Assembly: GCF_000020985.1 (NCBI RefSeq)
Contig: NC_011296.1
Location: 682,001 to 746,000, forward strand
Direction: 5' to 3'
Source: Thermodesulfovibrio yellowstonii DSM 11347
GTDB lineage: Bacteria > Nitrospirota > Thermodesulfovibrionia > Thermodesulfovibrionales > Thermodesulfovibrionaceae
DNA: 64,000 nt
The translations under genes and the position numbers were made by a program. The first letter of the stretch is position 1, and the number at the start of each line of letters is the position of its first letter. Under the pieces are notes generated by a model. The model was not told where the DNA came from, made no database searches, and saw nothing but the letters and a program-made list of their open reading frames with translations. Of this stretch, positions 25,238-32,473 are shown one piece after another.

Positions 25238-26523
25238 GCTTAATAGTTATTGGACTAAACCATAAGACTGCACCTGTTGAGATAAGAGAAAAGATTGCCT
25301 TCAACTCAAAGGAGGCAATTAAAGAGGCTTTAAAAGAACTGATTCAGAGGGAAGGCATTGGTGAAGTTGTAATTATTTCAACCTGTAACAGAGTTGAAAT
25401 ATATGTCTATACTGCTAATGTCTCTGATTTGAAGAGAGAAAATCAAGTAGAAGAAACTATCAAAGCCTTTCTGTCCAATTTTCACAACATTGAAATAGGA
25501 GAATTTGAAAATTATCTATATGTCTATAAAGATACAGAAGCTGTTGAGCATCTTTTTAAGGTTGCCTCAAGCCTTGACTCCATGATTGTGGGTGAACCTC
25601 AGATTACAGGACAGGTTAAGGAATCCTACGAAATTGCCCTTTCTGAAAGGACTACCTCTCTTATCCTTAATTACCTTATGAACAGAGCACTTTTTACAGC
25701 AAAGAGAGTTAGAAATGAAACCCGCATTGGTGAAAATCCTGTATCTGTAAGTTATGCAGCAGTGGGACTTATTAAAAAAGTATTTGATGAACTTTCCAAA
25801 AAGTCCATTCTTCTTGTTGGTGCAGGAGAGATGGCTGAGCTTGCTTTAAGGCATCTTATTGGAAGCGGGATAAAGAATGTTTATCTTACAAACAGAACCT
25901 TTCAAAGAGCAGAGGAAATTGCAAAAGAATTTAATGGAGTAGCAGTGCCTTTTGGAAACCTTAAGGAACAACTTGTAAAAACCGATATTGTTATATGCTC
26001 AACAGGTGCTCCCCATTATGTTATAACGGAGCAGATGCTTAAGGAAGTAATGCCTTTGAGAAAACATAAGCCCATATTTTTTATTGATATATCAGTGCCA
26101 AGAAATGTTGATCCAGCCTGTAATGAACTTGACAATGTCTATCTTTACAATATTGATGACCTTCAGGATGTGGTTGACTCAAACATTCTTGAAAGAAAAA
26201 AAGAAGCAGAGAAAGCTTTGAGTATTGTTCAGGAAGAAACAGAAAAGTTTTTTCAGTGGCTTAACTCCCTTGAGAGCGTTCCTGTTATTGTCTCAATCAG
26301 AAATAAGGCAGAACAGGTAAGACAGGAGGAGATTGAAAAGTTTAAAGCAAAATACAAAGATCTGCCTCCAGAACTAATTAATTCCATTGATTATCTTACA
26401 CAGAGCATTATAAACAAGATAATGCATTCACCTACTGTTGCTCTTAAAAATAACTGTGAAAACAAGGAGATACTCATTTTTTCAGCAAGGAGGTTATTCG
26501 GACTTGACAGTGAAGAGGAATAA
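25234..26523 (+). CDS. hemA: Glutamyl-tRNA reductase
   Basis: 429 aa. It reduces glutamyl-tRNA(Glu) to glutamate-1-semialdehyde with NADPH, the committed step of C5-type tetrapyrrole synthesis. It begins IVIGLNHKTAPVEIREK. The catalytic cysteine is in STCNRVEIY (about residue 51). The NADPH domain has LLVGAGEMAELALRHL. The C-terminal helical dimerisation domain follows. The start overlaps the previous stop by 4 bp. hemL is not in this window. Expression is tied to the four downstream and two upstream genes. Confidence 0.97.
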   Translation: MSLIVIGLNHKTAPVEIREKIAFNSKEAIKEALKELIQREGIGEVVIISTCNRVEIYVYTANVSDLKRENQVEETIKAFLSNFHNIEIGEFENYLYVYKDTEAVEHLFKVASSLDSMIVGEPQITGQVKESYEIALSERTTSLILNYLMNRALFTAKRVRNETRIGENPVSVSYAAVGLIKKVFDELSKKSILLVGAGEMAELALRHLIGSGIKNVYLTNRTFQRAEEIAKEFNGVAVPFGNLKEQLVKTDIVICSTGAPHYVITEQMLKEVMPLRKHKPIFFIDISVPRNVDPACNELDNVYLYNIDDLQDVVDSNILERKKEAEKALSIVQEETEKFFQWLNSLESVPVIVSIRNKAEQVRQEEIEKFKAKYKDLPPELINSIDYLTQSIINKIMHSPTVALKNNCENKEILIFSARRLFGLDSEEE

Positions 26524-27439
26524 AATAGTTATTGGCAGTCGTGGAAGCAAGCTTGCAATGTGGCAGGCAAATTGGGTTAAGGACAAACTTCAAACACTTT
26601 ATCCTGAATTAAAAGTTGAAATTGAAAAGATAAAAACAACAGGTGATAAAATTCTTGATGCACCTTTGGCAAAGATTGGTGGCAAGGGTTTATTTGTAAA
26701 AGAGATAGAAGAGGCTTTACTTTCAAAAAGAGTTGACCTTGCTGTACACAGCATGAAAGATGTTCCAACAGAAATTCCGGAAGGGCTGCAAATCTCAGCT
26801 ATTTGTGAAAGAGAAGACCCAAGAGATGCTTTTATAAGCAAGGATGGAGTTTTACTCAATGAACTACCTCAAGAAGCTGTATTAGGGACAAGCAGCCTTA
26901 GAAGAACTGTTCAGTTAAAAGCTTTAAGAAATGACTTAGTAATAAAGCCTTTAAGGGGAAATGTGGATACAAGAATAAGAAAGCTTAAAGATGGTGAGTT
27001 TCAGGCAATTGTTCTTGCCATGGCTGGAGTTAAAAGAATGGGAGTTGAAAACTTAGTTACGCAAGCCTTTTCAGAAGATTTAATGATTCCTGCAATTGGG
27101 CAAGGAGCAATAGGGATTGAAACAAGAGTGGATGATGATTTTGTAAATGAACTGATAAAGCCTCTTAATCATGAAGAAACAGCTATTTGCATTCTTGCAG
27201 AAAGAGCTTTTCTCTCAGTGATGGGAGGAGGCTGTCAGGTTCCTCTTGCCTGCCATGCAAGGATTGTAAATAACAGTCTTAAAATAGTGGGTATGATAGG
27301 TGACCCTGAGGGCAAAATGCCAGTTATAAAAGGCTTCCGTGAAGGAAGTTTATCTCAAGCGCAAAGTCTTGGTGTAGAGCTTGCAAATGAATTACTTCAC
27401 AGAGGTGGCAAAGAAATACTTGAAAAGGTCTATAAATAA
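26504..27439 (+). CDS. hemC: Porphobilinogen deaminase (hydroxymethylbilane synthase)
   Basis: About 311 aa. It polymerises four porphobilinogens to hydroxymethylbilane. The start region KIVIGSRGSKLAMWQA is diagnostic. The dipyrromethane cofactor cysteine is in GGGCQVPLACHA (about residue 241). LSKRVDLAVHSMKDVPTE and GTSSLRRTVQL are in order. The start is uncertain: TTG at 26504 sits 10 nt after AAGGAGG, and GTG at 26510 is the alternative. A frame extension upstream to 26438 would add residues foreign to the family. It overlaps the hemA end by 20 bp. Confidence 0.94.
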   Translation: MTVKRNKIVIGSRGSKLAMWQANWVKDKLQTLYPELKVEIEKIKTTGDKILDAPLAKIGGKGLFVKEIEEALLSKRVDLAVHSMKDVPTEIPEGLQISAICEREDPRDAFISKDGVLLNELPQEAVLGTSSLRRTVQLKALRNDLVIKPLRGNVDTRIRKLKDGEFQAIVLAMAGVKRMGVENLVTQAFSEDLMIPAIGQGAIGIETRVDDDFVNELIKPLNHEETAICILAERAFLSVMGGGCQVPLACHARIVNNSLKIVGMIGDPEGKMPVIKGFREGSLSQAQSLGVELANELLHRGGKEILEKVYK

Positions 27440-27451
27440 AAGGAGATAAAA

Positions 27452-28981
27452 GTGAATAAAGGTAAAGTTTATCTTGTTGGTGCAGGTCCGGGAGATGCGG
27501 GCTTGATTACTCTTAAAGGAATAAGAGCAATTCAGCTTGCTGACTGCATTGTCTATGATTTTCACATAAATCCTCGTCTTTTGACTTATGCAAAGGATAA
27601 TGCAGAATTCATTTATGCTGGTAAAAGAGGCGGACATCATGAGATGACACAGGATGAGATAAATGCAGTTTTAGTGCAAAAAGCAAAGGAAGGTAAAACA
27701 GTATGCAGACTTAAAGGTGGTGACCCCTTTGTTTTTGGTAGAGGTGGTGAGGAGGTTGAGATTCTTTATGAAGAGGGCATTGAGTTTGAGATAATTCCGG
27801 GAGTAAGCTCTGTAATAGCTGTTCCTGCTTATGCAGGAATTCCTGTAACACATAGAAAAGTAGCGTCTGCTTTTACTGTAATTACAGGAAATGAAGACCT
27901 TTCAAAACAGGAGAAAATCTTTACTCACATCAGGGCATCAAATGCATCTGAGACAATGATTTTCCTTATGTGTGTGCGGAATCTTGAAATAATAACAAAC
28001 AAGCTTATTCAGGAAGGGCTTAAACCAGAAACTCCTTCGGCAATCATCCGCTGGGGAACAAGACCTGAACAAAAGATAGTAACAGGAACGATTTCAGAGA
28101 TTGCTCATCTTGCAAAGGAAAATAAAATTTTACCTCCTGCAATCCTTGTAATTGGTGATGTGGTGAAATTGAGGGATAAGTTATGCTGGTATGAAAAAAA
28201 GCCTTTACATGGTCATAGAGTCCTTATTACAAGACAGTTAACCGAGGATTATCTCCTTCTTGAAGACATGGGTGCAGAGCTATTTGTATTTCCCACAATA
28301 GCTTTTGCGCCACCAGAGGATTTTAAAGAATTAGACAGAGCCATAGAAAAGATAAAGGAGTATAAATTTATTGTCTTTCCATCACCAAGAGCGGTTAATT
28401 TCTTTTTTGAAAGATTTCTGAGTCTTGGCAGGGATATGAGAGATTTAAAGGGAGTTTTGCTCTGTGCAATAGGCAGAGAAACTGCTAAAAGTTTGAGAAA
28501 CTTTGGTATAAATGCAGACATAATTCCAGATGAATATAGTTCAGAGGCTTTAATAACAATGTTCAAAGAAAAAATTTTAAACTTTCAACCTTCAGCCTTT
28601 AGCCTTAAAATTCTTTATCCTCGTTCAGATCTTGCTTTAAAAGGCTTTGTTGAAGAAATGGAAAAAATTGGAATTCAAGTGGATGCTCCTGTTACATACA
28701 GAACAATAAAGCCTACTGAGCATGGTAAAAGACTTGCAAGATTTCTTAGAGAAGGCAAAATAACTATTGCAACATTTACATCTCCTTCAAGTTTCAATAA
28801 TTTGATTGATATCCTCAAAGATGATGCATTGAATATGCTTAAAGAAGTGGCAATTGCTGTAATAGGCAAGACAACTGCAAAGGCAGTCGAAGAGGCAGGT
28901 TACAGGGTAAGCATAATACCTGAAAAATCAACTATAAAGCACATGGTGGAGGCAATTATAAAATGGGTTCAGCAGAAATAG
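27452..28981 (+). CDS. cobA-hemD: CobA-HemD fusion: uroporphyrinogen-III methyltransferase/synthase
   Basis: 509 aa. Residues about 1-245 are a SAM-dependent uroporphyrinogen-III C-methyltransferase (VYLVGAGPGDAGLITLKG at the start; LKGGDPFVFGRGGEE; a GTRPEQKIV segment), giving precorrin-2 for siroheme, B12 or heme by the siroheme route. Residues about 250-509 are uroporphyrinogen-III synthase (LITRQ, VFPSPRAVNFFFERF, FTSPSSFNNLI). The fusion is common in anaerobes and Firmicutes. The start is GTG at 27452 behind AAAGGAGAT. It overlaps the next gene by 19 bp. Confidence 0.95.
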   Translation: MNKGKVYLVGAGPGDAGLITLKGIRAIQLADCIVYDFHINPRLLTYAKDNAEFIYAGKRGGHHEMTQDEINAVLVQKAKEGKTVCRLKGGDPFVFGRGGEEVEILYEEGIEFEIIPGVSSVIAVPAYAGIPVTHRKVASAFTVITGNEDLSKQEKIFTHIRASNASETMIFLMCVRNLEIITNKLIQEGLKPETPSAIIRWGTRPEQKIVTGTISEIAHLAKENKILPPAILVIGDVVKLRDKLCWYEKKPLHGHRVLITRQLTEDYLLLEDMGAELFVFPTIAFAPPEDFKELDRAIEKIKEYKFIVFPSPRAVNFFFERFLSLGRDMRDLKGVLLCAIGRETAKSLRNFGINADIIPDEYSSEALITMFKEKILNFQPSAFSLKILYPRSDLALKGFVEEMEKIGIQVDAPVTYRTIKPTEHGKRLARFLREGKITIATFTSPSSFNNLIDILKDDALNMLKEVAIAVIGKTTAKAVEEAGYRVSIIPEKSTIKHMVEAIIKWVQQK

Positions 28982-30315
28982 TTATTGTTGGCGGCGGGAT
29001 TTCCGGTCTTTCTCTTGCCTATTTTTTAATACAGAAAAATTCTCAGCTTAATATAAAGATAGTTGAAGCAGAAAAAAGAGCAGGCGGTAAAATTATTACA
29101 GAAAATATATCAGGATTCCTCTGTGAAGGTGGTGTAAATGGTTTTTTAAGTAATAAACCATCAACAATATCACTTGCAAAGGAATTAAATATAGAGCCTT
29201 TAAGAGGTAGCGAGAGCTCAAAAATAAGATATATTCTCATTGATGGAAAACTTATAAGAGTTCCAGAGAATCCCATTAAATTTTTTCTTACTCCTCTGCT
29301 TTCTTTTTCAGGCAAAATAAGAATGCTTAGAGAATATTTTACTCCACCATTAAAAGAAGAAATTGATGAGACTGTGGAAAGTTTTGTATCACGAAGAGTA
29401 GGTAAAGAGTTTTATGAAAAACTTATTGATGCCATGTCAACAGGAATTTATGCAGGAGACCCTTCAAAGATGAGCATGAAAAGCTGTTTTCCAAAAGTAT
29501 ATTGGCTTGAAAAGAGACATGGAGGACTCCTTAAAGGATTGATTGCTTTAAAAAAAGAAAAGAAAGATACAAAAGCTCAGCCATCTGGTGTGCTCATGTC
29601 TTTTAAAGGAGGAATGTCAGAGCTTATACAAAGCCTTGAAAGACATCTTTCATCAAGAATTTTAAAAGGTAAAAAGGTTTTAAGCATAGACAGAAAAAAC
29701 ACTTACTACACAGTGCATCTTGACGATGGTAATTTTATTGAGGCTGAGAAAGTTATTCTTGCCTGTCCTGCCCATGAATCTGCAGAAATACTTAAAGAAT
29801 TAAGCAGTGAGCTTTCAGATATTTTAAAGACAATTCCCTATCCACCTCTGAGTGTTGTAGCCTTTGGATTTAAAAAGGAGCAGATTGGTTTTGGAACATC
29901 CCTTTATGGTTTTTTAATCCCTTACAGAGAGCAAAGAAAGATTCTTGGAACACTTTTTGACTCAAGCATATTTCCCAATAGAGCACCTGAAAGCTATGTT
30001 TTACTTAGAAGTATGATTGGAGGAAGAAGAGCCCCTGAGCTTGCAATGTTGCCTGATGAAAAACTTATTGATACAGCTTTATCAGAGTTGAAGCCTCTTT
30101 TAAATATCAAAGGAGACCCAGAGTTTATAAAAATATTCCGATGGGAAAAAGCAATACCTCAGTATGAGTTAGGGCATGAGGACAAACTTAATCGGATTGA
30201 GCAGATTCTTTCAGAGTTTTCTGGGCTTTATCTTACAGGTAATGCCTACAGAGGTGTGAGTGTAAATGACTGCATTGAAAACTCATTGAAGCTGGCTGAA
30301 GGGATTATGGTTTAA
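28963..30315 (+). CDS. hemY: HemY/HemG-type protoporphyrinogen (coproporphyrinogen) oxidase
   Basis: 450 aa FAD enzyme. The dinucleotide fold is IVIVGGGISGLSLAY at the N-terminus. EAEKRAGGKIITE follows, the FAD-contact region is at SFKGGMSELIQSLE, and the C-terminal second FAD motif is GLYLTGNAYRGVSVNDCIE. HemY-type enzymes oxidise protoporphyrinogen IX or coproporphyrinogen III, normally with O2. Its presence in a probable anaerobe is unusual and implies another electron acceptor or microaerobic use. It is the last gene of the operon and overlaps cobA-hemD. No hemE, hemN or hemH are in the window. Confidence 0.92.
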   Translation: MGSAEIVIVGGGISGLSLAYFLIQKNSQLNIKIVEAEKRAGGKIITENISGFLCEGGVNGFLSNKPSTISLAKELNIEPLRGSESSKIRYILIDGKLIRVPENPIKFFLTPLLSFSGKIRMLREYFTPPLKEEIDETVESFVSRRVGKEFYEKLIDAMSTGIYAGDPSKMSMKSCFPKVYWLEKRHGGLLKGLIALKKEKKDTKAQPSGVLMSFKGGMSELIQSLERHLSSRILKGKKVLSIDRKNTYYTVHLDDGNFIEAEKVILACPAHESAEILKELSSELSDILKTIPYPPLSVVAFGFKKEQIGFGTSLYGFLIPYREQRKILGTLFDSSIFPNRAPESYVLLRSMIGGRRAPELAMLPDEKLIDTALSELKPLLNIKGDPEFIKIFRWEKAIPQYELGHEDKLNRIEQILSEFSGLYLTGNAYRGVSVNDCIENSLKLAEGIMV

Positions 30316-30358
30316 ATTTTTTTAAATTGGCATAGGGCGAAGGAGTTTATTGATAAAT

Positions 30359-30553
30359 CTACTTTCCTTTGTTTTTTATTATTCTATTTCCTATTTTTTT
30401 AATTTTCTCAGGCATTGCGTAATAGAAAAATTCCATCTGAGCCTGAAGCCAACTTAGTTTAAGCTCAACAGGTTTTTTCCTGTATTCTTCAATTTGCTCT
30501 TTAGTTTTATAGTAAAGAAGTGGACTTTTTTGGTCTTTATTCATCTTGCTCAT
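30359..30553 (-). CDS. Small protein coupled to nucleotidyltransferase
   Basis: 64 aa, basic and aromatic-rich (KLSWLQAQMEFFYYAMPEKIKKIGNRII). I recognise no named family. Its start lies inside the end of the 31046 nucleotidyltransferase gene (17 bp overlap; an alternative ATG is at 30544), so the two are translationally coupled. This gene pair, a GGxA-type nucleotidyltransferase plus a short basic protein, resembles small toxin-antitoxin or defence pairs. It could also simply be an accessory subunit. Confidence 0.6.
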   Translation of the reverse strand: MSKMNKDQKSPLLYYKTKEQIEEYRKKPVELKLSWLQAQMEFFYYAMPEKIKKIGNRIIKNKGK

Positions 30554-31046
30554 TTTCCCATTCTTCCATGATTTTTCTTAAATAAAAAACATCTGCCTCA
30601 TCCTGAATTCTTCCTGTTTTCTCTTTCATTTCAATCAATACATCAATCGGAATAATCGGGATAACTGTTTCACCGAACTTTATCTCCCTTTTTCTTCTAT
30701 AAACTTCTGAAAAATCAAAGAGTTCCTCAATTAGTATGTCTATGATAAAGAAAGGTGCTTTTTCATCATAGAGGCTGAAAACTGTCATATTTTTATTTCT
30801 TTTCCATTCCTGCCGTTTTTCTGGACTGATTAACTCTTCAATTTTAACAGGTATTTTAGGTTTCAATGCCAATTTTTTAACAACTTTTACAAATTTTTTT
30901 AAGTTTTCCTCATCAAGCCTTAATACAAGATCTATATCTGCCGTAGCTCTCTCAATTCCATACAGATTTACAGCAATCCCTCCACATAAAAGATACTCAA
31001 CTTTTTCTTGATTCAGTGAGTCAAATAACTTTTTGAAAAGTTCCAT
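30537..31046 (-). CDS. DUF6036/AbiEii-like nucleotidyltransferase
   Basis: 169 aa. The nucleotidyltransferase beta motif is clear: CGGIAVNLYGIERATADIDLVL (residues about 21-42; the glycine pair and the D-x-D are the catalytic elements). VPIDVLIEMK-type sequence (IIPIDVLIEMKEKTGR) near residue 140 is typical of antitoxin-type nucleotidyltransferases that contain DUF6036 or AbiEii folds. The substrate is unknown. It is followed by the coupled 64 aa gene. TAAAAT ends 6 nt before the ATG, so the message is probably leaderless. Confidence 0.78.
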   Translation of the reverse strand: MELFKKLFDSLNQEKVEYLLCGGIAVNLYGIERATADIDLVLRLDEENLKKFVKVVKKLALKPKIPVKIEELISPEKRQEWKRNKNMTVFSLYDEKAPFFIIDILIEELFDFSEVYRRKREIKFGETVIPIIPIDVLIEMKEKTGRIQDEADVFYLRKIMEEWENEQDE

Positions 31047-31052
31047 ATTTAA

Positions 31053-31058
31053 ATTTTA
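31053..31058 (-). promoter_or_regulatory. -10 element for leaderless nucleotidyltransferase mRNA
   Basis: On the minus strand TAAAAT (31058-31053) is followed by 6 nt and the ATG at 31046. No Shine-Dalgarno is present. Confidence 0.5.
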
Positions 31059-31101
31059 CTCAATTACTCAAGTATAAATTCCACAATTTTTTCACCAAGG
31101 A

Positions 31102-31439
31102 GTTATAATTACCTATACAAAATATTATCAGAGAATTAAAAAAGCTTTTAAGGCTCAAAAAATATCTAACTTAGCAGCAGTTTATCTTTGTAGCTCTGTT
31201 GCCATAGGTTTATTAAGAGAAGACAGTAATATAGATATTGCCATGTTCTTTTTGATTTATGAATCAAAAAGTTAGGCAATACAGAATAGAATTTCAAAAC
31301 ATAGTAATAAGAGAATACTATGATTTCGTTCCACATTATATGAATGAAGTAAAAAAGAGATATGAATATGCACAGAAAGCTTGAATATTTCTCAAAAATT
31401 GAAACAGTAGAGAATTTTCTCAAAAAATATTTGAGATAA
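31102..31439 (+). pseudogene. Broken nucleotidyltransferase gene remnant
   Basis: Reading from about 31108 (no ATG; AAGGAG precedes) gives a 55-codon frame to TAG at 31273. It contains VYLCSSVAIGLLREDSNIDIAMF, a clear relative of the VYLFGSVARGxxREDSDIDIAV nucleotidyltransferase motif with the critical glycine of G-S changed. The frame then shifts: a 41-codon piece (31259-31384, ending EVKKRYEYAQKA) and a 25-codon piece (31362-31439, HRKLEYFSKIETVENFLKKYLR) follow in other frames. This fits a decayed MntA-type gene and the start of a partner. It fills the 408 bp gap between 31046 and 31455. Confidence 0.65.
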
Positions 31440-31454
31440 GAAGATAAGTTCTTA

Positions 31455-32429
31455 GTGAGTAGACTTCTTGACAGCATTCATACTACATTAATAAATATGC
31501 CTTTTGATATTTTTCTTTTTATTTTAATAGGGCTATTGTTGAGAATTCTGCTTACGGCTGGTGGTGTTTCACCTGAAAAAATTGACTATGTCCGTGACAA
31601 AATAAACTACTTTGTTTTCTACTATATTATTCCCTTTGTATGTTTTAAAACAACCTATACAATGCCCTTCAGTCTAAGTCATTTGAAGATTTCATTGGTT
31701 GCTAATCTTACAATATTAAGCTGTGTTTTTTTATCTTGGATGATTTATAAGATAATTGCCTCAAGGAAAGAAATTGAAGATGAGGTCATCGGTTCTCTCA
31801 TAATGTGCTCTGCTTTTGGAAATGTGCTTTATATTGGCTTGCCTGTTTTGACAAAGCTTTACGGAACAGAAGGAATGAGCTATGCTTTTACCTATGATTT
31901 TTTAGCAAGTACCCCTCTTACCTGGACCGTAGCTGTTGCAATCTGTATGAGATACGGTAGGGCAAAGAGTTTTAAACTGAGAGATTCTTTTTTAACGATT
32001 CTTAAAATTCCACCTATCTGGGGATTAGTAGTTGGGTTTCTGTTTAAAGAATTAAGCGTAAATCTATCAAAGGAGTTGATAGGTTTTTTGAATTTAATTT
32101 CTACCTATGTAACTATGCTTATGCTTTTGATTGTTGGACTATCGGTTAAAGTTGTTACTCCTGAAAAATTTAAAATATCTTTGCCAGCAATTGCTATAAA
32201 AGTTATCATAGCTCCGCTTTTTGCCTTATTTTATGGAAATATTGCTGGAGTTTCAGGTATTCCTCTGAATGTATGTATAATAGAGGCGGGTATGCCTTCC
32301 ATGTTACTGAGCATGATTTTCGCAACTGCCTTCGGAGTTGACATGAGAACCTCTGTTGAGATGATATTTCTTACAACAATATGTTCACTAATTTTCCTCA
32401 CTATATCCTTATGGTTCTTTTATTTTTAG
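31455..32429 (+). CDS. AEC-family (auxin efflux carrier-like) transporter
   Basis: 324 aa with about ten membrane helices in two halves of five. The family hallmarks are FGNVLYIGLPVLTKLYG (helix 4, with the conserved N-x-x-x-x-G-x-P) and EAGMPSMLLSMIFATAFGVD near the end. Bacterial members export or exchange organic acids such as malate or malonate. The substrate is not readable. The GTG at 31455 is the furthest start; translation might begin at the internal ATG 15 codons later. A histidine kinase gene follows after 44 bp. Confidence 0.82.
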   Translation: MSRLLDSIHTTLINMPFDIFLFILIGLLLRILLTAGGVSPEKIDYVRDKINYFVFYYIIPFVCFKTTYTMPFSLSHLKISLVANLTILSCVFLSWMIYKIIASRKEIEDEVIGSLIMCSAFGNVLYIGLPVLTKLYGTEGMSYAFTYDFLASTPLTWTVAVAICMRYGRAKSFKLRDSFLTILKIPPIWGLVVGFLFKELSVNLSKELIGFLNLISTYVTMLMLLIVGLSVKVVTPEKFKISLPAIAIKVIIAPLFALFYGNIAGVSGIPLNVCIIEAGMPSMLLSMIFATAFGVDMRTSVEMIFLTTICSLIFLTISLWFFYF

Positions 32430-32473
32430 AGAATTTTGAATATAATTAAGATTAAACCATAAACGAGGTAAAT

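Noticed and set aside
26438-26503. Upstream ATG extension of hemC.
   Set aside because: It would overlap hemA by 86 bp and add residues foreign to the family; the Shine-Dalgarno at 26487-26493 lies after it.
31259-31384. 41-codon ORF considered as a real small gene.
   Set aside because: It lies within the frameshifted nucleotidyltransferase remnant, has no ribosome-binding site and is better read as pseudogene debris.
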